This document shows positions 17,200-26,432 of a stretch of DNA of 64,000 nucleotides, piece by piece. How positions within the stretch are numbered: position 1 is the stretch's first letter; every line of letters begins with the position of its first letter. The translations under genes were made by a program, and so were the position numbers. The stretch is from assembly GCF_004354045.1 (NCBI RefSeq), contig NZ_SMRT01000008.1:124001-188000 (forward strand), given 5' to 3'. The notes under the pieces are model-generated. The model worked only from the letters and a program-made list of their open reading frames with translations. It searched no databases and was not told the DNA's origin. This DNA comes from Paenibacillus piri (GTDB lineage Bacteria > Bacillota > Bacilli > Paenibacillales > NBRC-103111).

Positions 17200-17673
17200 A
17201 TGGAGGACCAGCAGCTGCAGCAATGGGTGGAGCGGATTTCGTTAGCGTCGTTCGGGCGTCCTTTTGTTCATAAGGCCCGTTTCAATCGCAGGCTTACTTC
17301 AACCGGCGGCAGATATTTCACCAAGTCGCATGATATTGAGATCAGCTGGCAGCAGTATGTGCAGTTCGGCGCGGACGATGTGGAAAAAATCATTAAGCAT
17401 GAGCTTTGCCATTATCATCTGCATCTGGCGAAACGGGGCTATCAGCACCGGGATGCCGATTTTAAAGCGCTGCTCCAGCGGGTGGGAGGCACGCGCTTCT
17501 GCAAGTCGCTGCCCACAGCGAAACGCCGCGAGCCGTACCGGTACAAGCTTGTGTGCACAAGCTGCAATACCGAATATTTGCGCAAAAGAAAGCTCGATCC
17601 GCGGAAATATGCCTGCGGAAATTGCAGAGGGAAATTGAAGCTGCTGAAGCTTGACTTGCAGCAGCATTCGTGA
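17200..17673 (+). CDS. sprT: SprT-like zinc metalloprotein
   Basis: A 157-residue SprT-family protein (YdcK in Bacillus). The HELCHYHLH segment (~67-75) provides the HExxH zinc motif and an additional His, and a C-terminal zinc ribbon is visible as CTSC (~117) and CGNC (~139). ATG 17200 follows GAGGGTGGG; an upstream in-frame GTG (17167) lacks support. Two tRNA genes follow 18 bp after the stop and may be cotranscribed. Confidence 0.88.
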   Translation: MEDQQLQQWVERISLASFGRPFVHKARFNRRLTSTGGRYFTKSHDIEISWQQYVQFGADDVEKIIKHELCHYHLHLAKRGYQHRDADFKALLQRVGGTRFCKSLPTAKRREPYRYKLVCTSCNTEYLRKRKLDPRKYACGNCRGKLKLLKLDLQQHS

Positions 17674-17691
17674 TAAATTATAACTTGTCTT

Positions 17692-17767
17692 TCCCTGATA
17701 GCTCAGTTGGTAGAGCACTCGACTGTTAATCGAGTTGTCACAGGTTCGAGTCCTGTTCGGGGAGCCA
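17692..17767 (+). tRNA. tRNA-Asn (GTT)
   Basis: A 76-nt cloverleaf: acceptor TCCCTGA/TCGGGGA, anticodon loop CTGTTAA reading GTT, TPsiC arm with GGTTCGAGTCC, and an encoded CCA. Confidence 0.96.
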
Positions 17768-17774
17768 TGTCTTT

Positions 17775-17863
17775 GGAGAGATACCCAAGTGGCTATAAGG
17801 GGACCCTCTGCTAAGGGGTTAGACTGCGTAAGTGGTGCGAGGGTTCGAATCCCTCTCTCTCCG
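17775..17863 (+). tRNA. tRNA-Ser (GCT)
   Basis: An 89-nt class II tRNA: acceptor GGAGAGA/TCTCTCC, anticodon loop CTGCTAA reading GCT, a long variable arm and GGGTTCGAATCCC. No CCA is encoded. Confidence 0.95.
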
Positions 17864-17867
17864 TAAA

Positions 17868-17895
17868 GAAAAACCGCCTGTTTAGGCGGTTTTTC
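17868..17895 (+). terminator. terminator of tRNA-Asn/tRNA-Ser transcript
   Basis: Stem AAACCGCCT/AGGCGGTTT followed by TTTCTG. Confidence 0.85.
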
Positions 17896-18276
17896 TGCGT
17901 TGAGGAGAGAATGGGATCGAACCCGGTAGAGGGGACGTCGAAGCGGCGTTATGGCCGTGAAGTCTCGCGATCCGCGAGCGAGGAACATTTAAGGAAAAAG
18001 GAAAGTGACACAATTGTCAGAGTAGATCCAGGGAGGGAACGGGTGTGGGGTGGAAAGTTTACGGGCCGTCTTTGAAGACGTATTTCCACCGCCTGCTCTA
18101 ATCAAAAGAAATACGGCTTCAACAACGGCTGGAACCCCACACCTGTCCCTCCTCGCGCACCGACGTATGGGTGTGCACCTCTCGTAGGATTGTCTTGTAA
18201 TTTTTCTCCGGCAGAGTCGAAGCGGCGATACGGCCGCGCCAGTAACAATCAAGACCATGCGCCGGCCGACGCACGT
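17896..18276. other. intergenic, no gene recognised
   Basis: About 380 bp between a terminator and the 3' end of the AraC gene. An open reverse frame (17989-18258) is compositionally biased and not protein-like. Nothing else was recognised. Confidence 0.4.
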
Positions 18277-19098
18277 CTACGTCCCCGGCCGCCCGGGATT
18301 GCGCGCCTGTTTTTTATAAACGCTCGGGCTAACGCCGAACCGCTTGCGAAACTGATTGATGAAATGATTGTAATTTTGAAACCCGACATGATCGCATACT
18401 TCCGACGCGTTCAGCTCCGTATGCTCGAGCAGCAGCGCGGCCTGACGGATGCGCATTTGATTTAACGTATCGACAATAGAGGTGCCGGTGCTGGCCTTGA
18501 ACAAATGAGAAAGCCTTGAAGGCGAGAGGCCGACCGTTTTCGCCAACTCATCGATCGTGAGAGGCCGGCGCATATGCTCCGAGAGCAGGTGCAGCGTTTC
18601 TTCGATGCGCGAATCCAGCTTCCGGCTGTTTTTTTGCGCCATCAGAATTAAAATCTCGCGCAGCGCATTGAGACACAGCTCATGCCAATACTCGCTTTGT
18701 TCCCGCGAATCCGCCAATATGCGCCGGAATGCCTGGAAGATGCGGTCCCGCGCGGATTCATTTTCCAGTGAGTGGATCAGCAGCGGCTCAACCGGCAGCA
18801 AAGAGGTTTCCATCAGCTGGGGGGAGAAATGCGCCCATACAAAATGCCAGCTTTGACCCTTCCGCGTGCCGTATTGATGGGGGGTGTCGGGTTTTAGCAG
18901 CGTGATGTCCCCGGATCGGCATATTCGTTCCGTCCCTGCTGTGATAAAGTATCCTTCACCCTCCAGCGTATACGTAATGAGCCAATCGCCCATCCCCTGG
19001 AGCCGCTTGGTCATATACGTGTCCGGCTCATGAAAATGTCCGGCGATCACGGTACCGTTCGAATGGCCGGTAAACTGGGATACCCGGTCAATATTCAT
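18277..19098 (-). CDS. AraC-family transcriptional regulator
   Basis: A 273-residue regulator: N-terminal cupin-like sugar-binding domain (HFHEPDTYMTKR, LLKPDTPHQYG) and a C-terminal double helix-turn-helix (LTIDELAKTVGLSPSRLSHLFK ~180-201; VCDHVGFQNYNHFINQFRK ~228-246). ATG 19098 is preferred over 19152 because AGGAGAGG lies 6 bp upstream. Divergent from the PhyH gene, which it probably controls (inference). Confidence 0.88.
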   Translation of the reverse strand: MNIDRVSQFTGHSNGTVIAGHFHEPDTYMTKRLQGMGDWLITYTLEGEGYFITAGTERICRSGDITLLKPDTPHQYGTRKGQSWHFVWAHFSPQLMETSLLPVEPLLIHSLENESARDRIFQAFRRILADSREQSEYWHELCLNALREILILMAQKNSRKLDSRIEETLHLLSEHMRRPLTIDELAKTVGLSPSRLSHLFKASTGTSIVDTLNQMRIRQAALLLEHTELNASEVCDHVGFQNYNHFINQFRKRFGVSPSVYKKQARNPGRPGT

Positions 19099-19385
19099 CC
19101 TTTTCCTCTCCTGAATCCCTGCTATGCGCTGCTGATTCGGCATTTCCTTCAACAGAACGTTTCGTCATGTTCCTCAGCTTCGCAAATCGGGTTTGTTTTT
19201 TGCTGTCCGCGTCTGTCTGCATCCATTATAACCATCATACTTCAACGTATCCGATTCGCCAACAAGCAGCAGGATTGTGTGAATATTTAGCATGATTGCT
19301 ACTACTTTTCGCCAAGCGTCCCCCGTATACTGAAGGCATAAGAAATATTCATTTCAATACCACTCGCGATGGGGAGGAAACATGT

Positions 19386-20195
19386 ATGGCTAACGGATTA
19401 GGCAGGCTGTCGGAAGAGCAAATGCGGCAATTTGAAACGGAAGGTTATTTAATTGTGAAAGGGCTGTTTTCGCCGGGGGATTTGGCTGAAATCGAGCAAA
19501 CCTTTGAGGAAATCGGCAATCAGACGGTACCCGGCCATTTCGAGCCGGAACTGAATGCGGAGGTGAACGATCCGCTGAAACGATATCCGCGCGTGATGCA
19601 CCCGCACCGTTTTAATGAAACGGCCAAAAAATATATGCTGCATGAGCCGATTATCGAGGTGCTGGCGGATTTATTCCAGGAAGAGCCGCTGGCGGCGCAA
19701 AGCATGTTTTATTATAAGCCTCCGGGCTCGCGCGGACAGGCGCTCCACCAGGATAATTTCTACTTGAAGGTGGAGCCGGGAAATTGCATCGCGGCATGGG
19801 CGGCCATCGACCCTGCGGATGAAGAAAACGGCAGTCTTCTCGTCGTACCGAAGACGAATCATTATGAAATCGTCTGCCCGGACGAAGCGGATGCGAATGA
19901 ATCGTTCACGGTCCACTACGTGAAGCCGCCGCAGGATCAGAAAGCGGTTCCCGTCGTGATGGAGAAGGGGGATGTGCTTTTTTTCAACGGCAATCTGATC
20001 CACGGCTCGTACCGCAATAAAACGAAGGACCGGTTCCGCCGGGCGTTCATTTGTCACTACGCCAATCAATCGGCGGTCCGCATCGGCACGCATTATCGCC
20101 CGCTGTTCCGTAAGGACGGCACGCCGGTCGATCTGGAAGCGAACCCGTCGGGAGGGCCCTGCGGCATTGAATTTGAAACGGTCTATCCGCACTGA
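19386..20195 (+). CDS. phytanoyl-CoA dioxygenase (PhyH) family protein
   Basis: A 269-residue Fe(II)/2-oxoglutarate oxygenase of the PhyH family. The iron site can be read as HQDNFYLK (His-x-Asp, ~120) and a distal His in GNLIHGSYRNKT (~205-216), with an Arg following for 2-oxoglutarate (RFRRAF). ATG 19386 has GGGGAGGAA upstream; an earlier ATG (19382) is out of frame and stops at once. Substrate unknown; its setting beside an AraC regulator and a sugar importer hints at a metabolite from that pathway. Confidence 0.82.
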   Translation: MANGLGRLSEEQMRQFETEGYLIVKGLFSPGDLAEIEQTFEEIGNQTVPGHFEPELNAEVNDPLKRYPRVMHPHRFNETAKKYMLHEPIIEVLADLFQEEPLAAQSMFYYKPPGSRGQALHQDNFYLKVEPGNCIAAWAAIDPADEENGSLLVVPKTNHYEIVCPDEADANESFTVHYVKPPQDQKAVPVVMEKGDVLFFNGNLIHGSYRNKTKDRFRRAFICHYANQSAVRIGTHYRPLFRKDGTPVDLEANPSGGPCGIEFETVYPH

Positions 20196-20376
20196 AGCCG
20201 GAAAGCAAGCGGCATCAAGCCGTGCCGGCAATCGGTCAAGCTCCTCCAAAGCCCGGACCGTTCCATCCAAGAAGGCGTAAGGGACATTACCTTCGTCAAA
20301 AACGGATGAAATTGGCACGGTCTCAGCTATTCATCCATATTGCAGAAACGAATCCGGTCTGTCATAATCGAAGCAG

Positions 20377-20405
20377 CCTAAGCCCAATTGCTTAGGTTGT
20401 TTTTA
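20377..20405 (+). terminator. terminator upstream of two-component genes
   Basis: Stem CCTAAGC/GCTTAGG with a 6-base loop then TTGTTTTTA. It ends the PhyH transcript; the ~180 bp between PhyH and this hairpin shows no gene. Confidence 0.8.
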
Positions 20406-20540
20406 TCATGATAGAGAGTGAAAGTTTTCAATGGGGCCGAAGCTTCCTGTCATTCCAGGAAAAGCTTGTATTTTCATCGAAAGGCTTCGTTCTGAAGCTT
20501 CATTTAAGTTGCTATTATTTCCGGCGAGGAGGCAGAATGC

Positions 20541-22127
20541 ATGGCGAACACGATCAAGGTCATGATTGTAGACGATGAAGTGCTGGCGATCCAGCATTTG
20601 CTGCATTTGATTCCGTGGGCGGAGTACGGCTTCGAGATTGTGGCCGAAACGACGTATCCGCAGCAGGCATTGGAATTGTTCAGGAAACACCGGCCGCAAA
20701 TCATATTTGCCGATATCCGTATGCCGGGAATGGACGGTCTGGCGTTCAGCAAAGCGATATTGCAAATGAACGCGCCGGTTCATATCGTGCTGCTCACCTC
20801 TTACAAGGAATTCGAATATGCGAAGGAAGCCGTCAAAATCGGGGTATGCGACTATTTATTGAAGCATGAGCTGCACCCGGAAGAACTGGTTGCGGTATTG
20901 CAGCGGATTCGGGAGACATTGAAGGAGAACGAACAGAAAGAGGCGTTGATCCGTCGCCAGCTGTTCCAGGATTTGCTGAAGGGATTAGAGCTGACCTGGG
21001 AGCAAACCCGGCTGCTGTCCCAGGAAGGCGGGCGCCATGGCAATCCGTTTCTGTTTTTGCTGTTGGCTGCCAACGCAGCCCTTCCGGTTTTTCCGGTTCA
21101 ACCGACGGAAGAAGCGCGGCCGGAGCCATTCGGATGGAACGAAATACCGGCGGACGACGGCTTCCGCTGTCTGGATATGCTTCCGATAGGCCGCCAACAG
21201 TGGGGGGCGATCCTGACTGTTCCCAAGACGTCCGGCTACCTGCAGGCGCGCAGCGAAACGATGGCGATCGCCCGTCTGTTTCAAAAAGCGTTTCAGGCGC
21301 AGCGCGGCATATCCGCATCCGTCGCGATTTCCCCGCTGTTTCCCGAACTGACCGAGCTGCATCGGGTATATGCCGGCTGCGATCGTATATTGCAGTATGC
21401 GCCTTTTTTTGAAAATGGATCGATTATCGAACCCGAAGTCGTACCGGTCAAAGCGGCCGACCTGCGGGAGGACGTTCAACCGTATGTGACCCGCACAGCC
21501 GCTCAGCTGGAGCGGCATGAGGCGGAGCAGGCATGCTTGACGGTACAGGAAGCTTTTACCCATTTGATTAAGCGCTTTCAATTAGAGGAAGCGATGCTGT
21601 TGTGCCGGGAGCTCGTCGCGATGCTCGATTCGTTTCGTCTCAAGCGGCGGCTGGCGAGGCTGGCGGAGCGGTCGGCGGCGGAGAGGGAACGCAGCAATTG
21701 GACGACCTTCAATCGCATCTCCCAATGGTTTCAGCACATGCTCCGGGAGACGATCCGCGAAGCGGATGCTATGCAAAGCAGCCGGTATTCGTGGAAGGTA
21801 CGTCAGACGCTGGAGCGAATCCGTGAAAACTATAAAGAAGCGCTGACTGTGGAAAGCTTGGCTGAAGAGGTAGGCATCAGCGGCGACAGGCTGCGGCATT
21901 TGTTCAAGCAGGAAACCGGTGTGACCGTGCTGGATTATATCACACAGGTCCGCATGGAGCATGCCAAGCAAATGCTGCAGGACAAGCGAATCAAGGTATA
22001 TGAAATCGCCGATCAGGTAGGGTATAAGAACAGCCAATATTTCAGCCAAGTATTTCGCAAGACGGTAGGTGTGAATCCATTGGTTTATGCGGAAGGGAAG
22101 CGGGCGGCCGATGAAATGGAAAATTAA
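20541..22127 (+). CDS. YesN-type response regulator with AraC DNA-binding domain
   Basis: A 528-residue regulator. Receiver domain: VMIVDDEVLA (~7-16), phosphoacceptor Asp in IIFADIRMPGMDG (~54-66), LLTSYKEFEYAKEAV (~83-97) and a conserved Lys in DYLLKHEL. A ~300-residue linker leads to a C-terminal AraC HTH (LTVESLAEEVGISGDRLRHLFK; IADQVGYKNSQYFSQVFRK). ATG 20541 follows GAGGAGG. It overlaps the start of the kinase gene by 17 bp, marking a coupled two-component system. Confidence 0.92.
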   Translation: MANTIKVMIVDDEVLAIQHLLHLIPWAEYGFEIVAETTYPQQALELFRKHRPQIIFADIRMPGMDGLAFSKAILQMNAPVHIVLLTSYKEFEYAKEAVKIGVCDYLLKHELHPEELVAVLQRIRETLKENEQKEALIRRQLFQDLLKGLELTWEQTRLLSQEGGRHGNPFLFLLLAANAALPVFPVQPTEEARPEPFGWNEIPADDGFRCLDMLPIGRQQWGAILTVPKTSGYLQARSETMAIARLFQKAFQAQRGISASVAISPLFPELTELHRVYAGCDRILQYAPFFENGSIIEPEVVPVKAADLREDVQPYVTRTAAQLERHEAEQACLTVQEAFTHLIKRFQLEEAMLLCRELVAMLDSFRLKRRLARLAERSAAERERSNWTTFNRISQWFQHMLRETIREADAMQSSRYSWKVRQTLERIRENYKEALTVESLAEEVGISGDRLRHLFKQETGVTVLDYITQVRMEHAKQMLQDKRIKVYEIADQVGYKNSQYFSQVFRKTVGVNPLVYAEGKRAADEMEN

Positions 22128-23877
22128 AAGCAAGCTGATGCTGATTACGTTTTGCATCGTTTCCGTCTCGCTGGTGTGCAGCGGTTCGTTCACCTACTAT
22201 TATGTAACCCAGATGATCCGGGAGCAGTCGATCCAGGACAGCCGGGTCAAGCTTTCCCAGAACGCTTTTCAAATCAAACGCATTCAGGAACGAACCGAAA
22301 AAATCGCCGAATTTATTATCAGCGACAACGACATCCAGCGGCAGCTTCAGGCTAATCCTACGCTGAACGAGGAGCAGACCTATTTTCAGAAAAAGGCTGT
22401 GGAAGAAAAACTGAAGAAGTTTACCGCGTTAAATGACTTTATTATTAATGTTTTAATTGTCAGAACGGACGGGGAGATGTTTTCCAACAATGCAGGCTTT
22501 GAAAATTATTTCGAATCATACTTGCAGGGGGACTGGTTCACCGAATTGGCGGCTGAAGGCGGCAATCCGCAGTTTTCAACGCCGCATCCTTTCTTTTATG
22601 GCAATGGGGTAGGAGAAATGCAGGCGGTAAGCTATGTGGTGCGTTACCGCAGCATCGATGAGCCGGATCGCGGGGGCGAGCCCCAGACGTTGATTTTCGA
22701 TATTAAATATTCGGAATTTGCGGCCGCATTTCAGCAAAGCCAGGGCCAGTACGAGCAATTGCTGCTGCTGGGCAGCCACCGGGCGGTGCTGTACAACAGC
22801 AGGGATAAGGATGCCCTGTACGTGCCGGACCGACTCGAGCGTGAAATCGATTCGGGCCAAGGTTATTGGGAGGATCGGCAGTACATTGTCATTTACAATC
22901 AATCGATGCTGAAGGGCTGGCTCCAGGTTGCGATTATTTCCAAGACGAAGCTGTTCGCCCAAATCAACTCCATTCTGTTTTTGTATGTGACGGTCATCCT
23001 TTGCAGTCTGATCGTTATTTTTTCGGTCATGACGCCGACGATCGCCCAAATAACGCGTCCTCTTTCAAAGATGGTTTCGGCTATGAAGCGGGTTTCCGAC
23101 GGCGATTTGAACATGCATATTTCCATTTGCAGCGGCGACGAGCTGGAAATTCTCGGAAACGGCTTCAACCGGATGATTGCCGAATTGAAGGAGCATGTCC
23201 GCAGCTCCGTGGAAAGCGAGAAATTGAAGCGGACGATGCAGCTGGAGCTGCTGATGTCCCAGATCAATCCTCATTTTATTTACAATACGCTCAATACGGT
23301 CATTTACTTAAGCCGCGCCAACCGCAACCGCGAAGCGGAGCAGATGACCCAATCGTTAATCGGCATTTTGCAAAATTCGGTGCATAAGGGCGACAGCTCC
23401 TTCTTCACGAAGCTGGCGGATGAAATCGGAATTGTCGAGCAATATGCGGACATTCAGCAGTGCCGCTACCCGGACCGGTTTCGGCTGGAGTGGAGCATCG
23501 ACGAACGGCTGTACGATTTGATTGTGCCGAAAATGATTTTGCAGCCGATTGTCGAGAACGCGCTGTTCCATGGCATTTGCTCGACGGTCAGGGAGGACAT
23601 GGGCCGCATACGGATTCAAGCGAGCCAAACGGACGAACTGGTCGAAATTTCGATCGAGGACAACGGCAAAGGCATGTCGGCCGAACAGCTGGAGCGGCTG
23701 GCTGCGGTACAGCCCGGCGGCGCCGCGGCAAACGCGGACAAAGGAGGGATCGGCTTGGCCAATGTGCGGGAGCGCATCCGATACCATTACGGGAAAGACT
23801 TCGGCGTGCATATCGAGAGCATCGAGGGCAAGGGCACGCGTGTCGTGTTGAAAGTGCCGCAGACGACGGCTTCATAA
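22111..23877 (+). CDS. YesM-type sensor histidine kinase
   Basis: A ~588-residue membrane kinase: N-terminal helix (LMLITFCIVSVSLVCSG), extracellular Cache-like sensor (~35-285), second helix (ILFLYVTVILCSLIVIF), HAMP, a His_kinase domain with the phosphorylated His in QINPHFIYNTLN, and an ATPase domain with VENALFHGI, IEDNGKGM and GGIGLANVRERI. ATG 22111 overlaps the regulator gene. It presumably senses a sugar delivered by the importer encoded next. Confidence 0.92.
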   Translation: MKWKIKSKLMLITFCIVSVSLVCSGSFTYYYVTQMIREQSIQDSRVKLSQNAFQIKRIQERTEKIAEFIISDNDIQRQLQANPTLNEEQTYFQKKAVEEKLKKFTALNDFIINVLIVRTDGEMFSNNAGFENYFESYLQGDWFTELAAEGGNPQFSTPHPFFYGNGVGEMQAVSYVVRYRSIDEPDRGGEPQTLIFDIKYSEFAAAFQQSQGQYEQLLLLGSHRAVLYNSRDKDALYVPDRLEREIDSGQGYWEDRQYIVIYNQSMLKGWLQVAIISKTKLFAQINSILFLYVTVILCSLIVIFSVMTPTIAQITRPLSKMVSAMKRVSDGDLNMHISICSGDELEILGNGFNRMIAELKEHVRSSVESEKLKRTMQLELLMSQINPHFIYNTLNTVIYLSRANRNREAEQMTQSLIGILQNSVHKGDSSFFTKLADEIGIVEQYADIQQCRYPDRFRLEWSIDERLYDLIVPKMILQPIVENALFHGICSTVREDMGRIRIQASQTDELVEISIEDNGKGMSAEQLERLAAVQPGGAAANADKGGIGLANVRERIRYHYGKDFGVHIESIEGKGTRVVLKVPQTTAS

Positions 23878-23944
23878 CCGGAATTGAAACAAAATAACCG
23901 TTTTGTCTGGTTTATCGCGAGGGCGGCTGATTATAGAATAGAAA

Positions 23945-23958
23945 TGTAATCGCTTACT
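23945..23958 (+). promoter_or_regulatory. candidate cre (CcpA) site
   Basis: TGTAATCGCTTACT matches the catabolite-responsive element consensus except at the last base. It lies 26 bp before the binding-protein start and just behind a -10-like TATAGAAT. Confidence 0.4.
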
Positions 23959-23983
23959 TTACATTGTTCAAAGGAGGGTTTAT

Positions 23984-25327
23984 ATGGCCGCAAAACGAAA
24001 GAGCCGGTTTACCGTTGTACTTGCCGCATGTCTGAGCTTGACGCTGCTGCTCGCCGGCTGCAGCTCATCTCCCGCTTCCCAGCCGCAGGCTGCACCTGAC
24101 GGTAAAGGGTCGACCAAGCCACAGGACATGAAGGCCACGATTAAAGTGTGGGATTGGGACGAAGCCTTTTTAAAGTATATGGTGCCTGAATTTAACAAGG
24201 TGTACCCGAACATTAAGGTCGAATACACCGTAGTGAACGGCAGCGACTATTTACAAAAGCTGCAAAGCGGCATCGCCTCCGGCTCGGATGTACCGGACGT
24301 TATTCTCGGCGAAATGGCCTATCGGGGACAACTGTTTGATCTGGGCATTTTGGAAAACCTGGAGGCCGCCCCGTACAATGTGAAAAGGCAGGATTTGTTC
24401 GATTATTTGATTCCGCTGCTGACCAACGCCAAAGGCGAGCTGGTCGGTGTCGATCAGCAGATCGCGCCGGGCGGCTTTGCTTACCGCAGAGATTTGGCCA
24501 AAACGTATTTGGGCACCGACGATCCGGCCCAGCTGGAAACGATGCTGAACGATTGGAACGCCTTTATCGCCAAAGGAAAGGAGGTCAAGGAGAAGAGCGG
24601 CGGCAAGGTGCTGATGATGTCCGGGCTGTCCGACGCTTTTCGTATTTTGTACGGCCAAACCGCCAAGGAATATATAAAAGGCAAAGAAATCGATCTGACC
24701 TCAAGAGTAAAAGCGCCGTTGGAAACGTTGTTTAAAATGAGGGACGCCGGCATTCTCGGCAAGCTGGAGAGCAATACGCCGGCATTGGCCGCCTCCTATT
24801 CGAAGGGCGAATTTTTGTTCTATCCGATGGCGCCGTGGGGGCCGAAATGGTCTGTCGCCGCCAACGACAAAGAAGGCAAGGGCAGATGGGGACTCGTCAA
24901 AGCGCCGGGCGGCGGAGCGACGATCGGCGGCACGTCGATCGGCATTAACAAAGGCAGCAAGGTGAAGGACGCAGCCTGGGCTTATATCAATTTCTGCTAT
25001 TTATCCAAAGAGGGCACAACGTTGTCATTCACCAAATTCGGCTTCCCGCCGGGGCTCAAATCGTTTTACGTCAACAATGATTTGATCGAAAAAGGAACGG
25101 AATACGACGAATTTTTCGGCGGCCAAAATCTGATGAAATACTTCTATGCCAAAATCATTCCGGAAGTGAAGGGACAGCCGCAAACCAAATACGAGACGAC
25201 CGTGCTCAGCGCGTACAATACGTTGTATCCGCTGTTTACGAAGGATACGGGCATCGATGCGAACGCGGCGCTGCAAAAATTTATTGCCGAGGTTAAAAAT
25301 AAGGCTCCTGACGTGACTGTGAAGTAA
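23984..25327 (+). CDS. ABC sugar-binding lipoprotein, locus 1
   Basis: A 447-residue family 1 extracellular solute-binding protein. Signal peptide with lipobox LLLAGCSSS (Cys ~26) and a low-complexity linker; the mature part begins IKVWDWDEAFLKYMVPEFNKVYP, followed by DVPDVILGEM, typical of oligosaccharide binders. AAAGGAGG precedes ATG 23984. First gene of an importer with two permeases; a terminator directly after it should favour its own expression. Ligand not identifiable. Confidence 0.9.
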   Translation: MAAKRKSRFTVVLAACLSLTLLLAGCSSSPASQPQAAPDGKGSTKPQDMKATIKVWDWDEAFLKYMVPEFNKVYPNIKVEYTVVNGSDYLQKLQSGIASGSDVPDVILGEMAYRGQLFDLGILENLEAAPYNVKRQDLFDYLIPLLTNAKGELVGVDQQIAPGGFAYRRDLAKTYLGTDDPAQLETMLNDWNAFIAKGKEVKEKSGGKVLMMSGLSDAFRILYGQTAKEYIKGKEIDLTSRVKAPLETLFKMRDAGILGKLESNTPALAASYSKGEFLFYPMAPWGPKWSVAANDKEGKGRWGLVKAPGGGATIGGTSIGINKGSKVKDAAWAYINFCYLSKEGTTLSFTKFGFPPGLKSFYVNNDLIEKGTEYDEFFGGQNLMKYFYAKIIPEVKGQPQTKYETTVLSAYNTLYPLFTKDTGIDANAALQKFIAEVKNKAPDVTVK

Positions 25328-25358
25328 CGGTAACGGTCAAGTAAACGAGCCTCTTTTC

Positions 25359-25393
25359 GGCAGCCGTTCCGGTGAGCGGTTGCCTTCTTTTTT
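25359..25393 (+). terminator. terminator inside sugar-import operon 1
   Basis: Stem GGCAGCCG/CGGTTGCC followed by TTCTTTTTT, located between the binding-protein and permease genes and immediately ahead of a repeat B copy. Confidence 0.7.
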
Positions 25394-25415
25394 CAGTTGC
25401 CGGAAAGTTTTATAC

Positions 25416-25472
25416 TTTGCTTCGCACAACCTTGACAAACGCGCCTGTCCTCTAAGGACGGCGAAGCCGTTT
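25416..25472 (+). repeat. repeat family B, copy 2
   Basis: A 57-bp copy with intact ends TTTGCTTCGC and GGCGAAGCCGTTT and the internal GTCCTCTAAGGAC hairpin. It lies between an internal terminator and the first permease gene. Confidence 0.88.
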
Positions 25473-25508
25473 CTCCTGGTTCGGAGATTGGAAAGTGAGG
25501 CGTACCAT

Positions 25509-26432
25509 GTGAAAGCTGTTATGCAGAGAACGACGCAGGGCGTCCGGATTTGGCCTTACCTGTTTTCCCTTCCGTTTATGTTAGCCTATCTTGTGTTTCA
25601 TTTTTACCCGGTCATTTATTCCTTGTTTTTAAGCTTGCATGATTGGAACGGTATCGGCGATAAAACGTTCGTCGGTTTTCAAAATTATGCGGATTTGCTG
25701 ACAAAGGATCCATTGTTCTACAAATCGCTTTACAATACGGCGCTGATCATGCTGATCTCGATTCCGGTCACGATTTTACTGGGTATGATCATGGCTTACG
25801 TGACATTTCATCTGACGGCGGGCAAGCGATTGTTTCAGACGGTTAATTTTATGCCTTATATTACAACTCCTGTCGCGATCGGCTTTATATTTTCCTATAT
25901 GTTCGATTGGCAGAGCGGAATTTTGAATCAGCTGCTCATCCGGCTCGATCTGGTGAACGAGGGCGTGTATTGGCTGCAGGAGCCGTTCACGGCTCGATGC
26001 GTCATTGCGCTGATGTTCATATGGCGTCATCTCGGTTATTTCATGGCCATTTATTTGGCCGGTATGACGGCGATTCCCCAGGACATTTATGAAGCGGCCA
26101 AAGTGGACGGTTCGTCCGGCGCCCATACGCTGGTTACGATCACGCTGCCGCTGCTGAAAAATATATCGGTTTTTCTGATCGTAACGTCGGTGATCGGCGG
26201 GTTCCAGCTGTTCGACGAGCCGAAGCTGCTGTACGGCGGCTGGTCGGCGAATTCGATCGGCGGCCCGGACAACGCGGCGCTGACGGTCATCTGGAAATTT
26301 ATTGACAATACGTTTATTTCCGACAACCGGTTCGGCTACGGGGCGGCGATCGCCTATACGTTATTTGTGATCATTATTTTCTTCTCGATGATCAGCTATC
26401 GGCTTTCCGCAGGGAAGGGGGAGAAGGAATGA
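25509..26432 (+). CDS. ABC sugar permease 1, locus 1
   Basis: A ~307-residue MalF-type inner membrane component with six predicted helices; WPYLFSLPFMLAYLVFHFYPV forms the first, and the EAA loop reads EAAKVDGSSGAHTLVTITLP, which docks the ATPase. GTG 25509 is chosen because GAGG lies 8 bp upstream; the long open extension toward 25380 covers the repeat and terminator. Four-base overlap (ATGA) with the next permease. Confidence 0.9.
   Translation: MKAVMQRTTQGVRIWPYLFSLPFMLAYLVFHFYPVIYSLFLSLHDWNGIGDKTFVGFQNYADLLTKDPLFYKSLYNTALIMLISIPVTILLGMIMAYVTFHLTAGKRLFQTVNFMPYITTPVAIGFIFSYMFDWQSGILNQLLIRLDLVNEGVYWLQEPFTARCVIALMFIWRHLGYFMAIYLAGMTAIPQDIYEAAKVDGSSGAHTLVTITLPLLKNISVFLIVTSVIGGFQLFDEPKLLYGGWSANSIGGPDNAALTVIWKFIDNTFISDNRFGYGAAIAYTLFVIIIFFSMISYRLSAGKGEKE

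Noticed and set aside
17989-18258. 89-codon reverse ORF between tRNA-Ser and the AraC gene
   Set aside because: Arg/Cys-rich composition, no ribosome site and no recognisable family.
19671-20318. 215-codon reverse ORF behind PhyH
   Set aside because: Mostly antisense to PhyH; the ~120 bp beyond it (up to 20318) look faintly protein-like but too short to support a gene.
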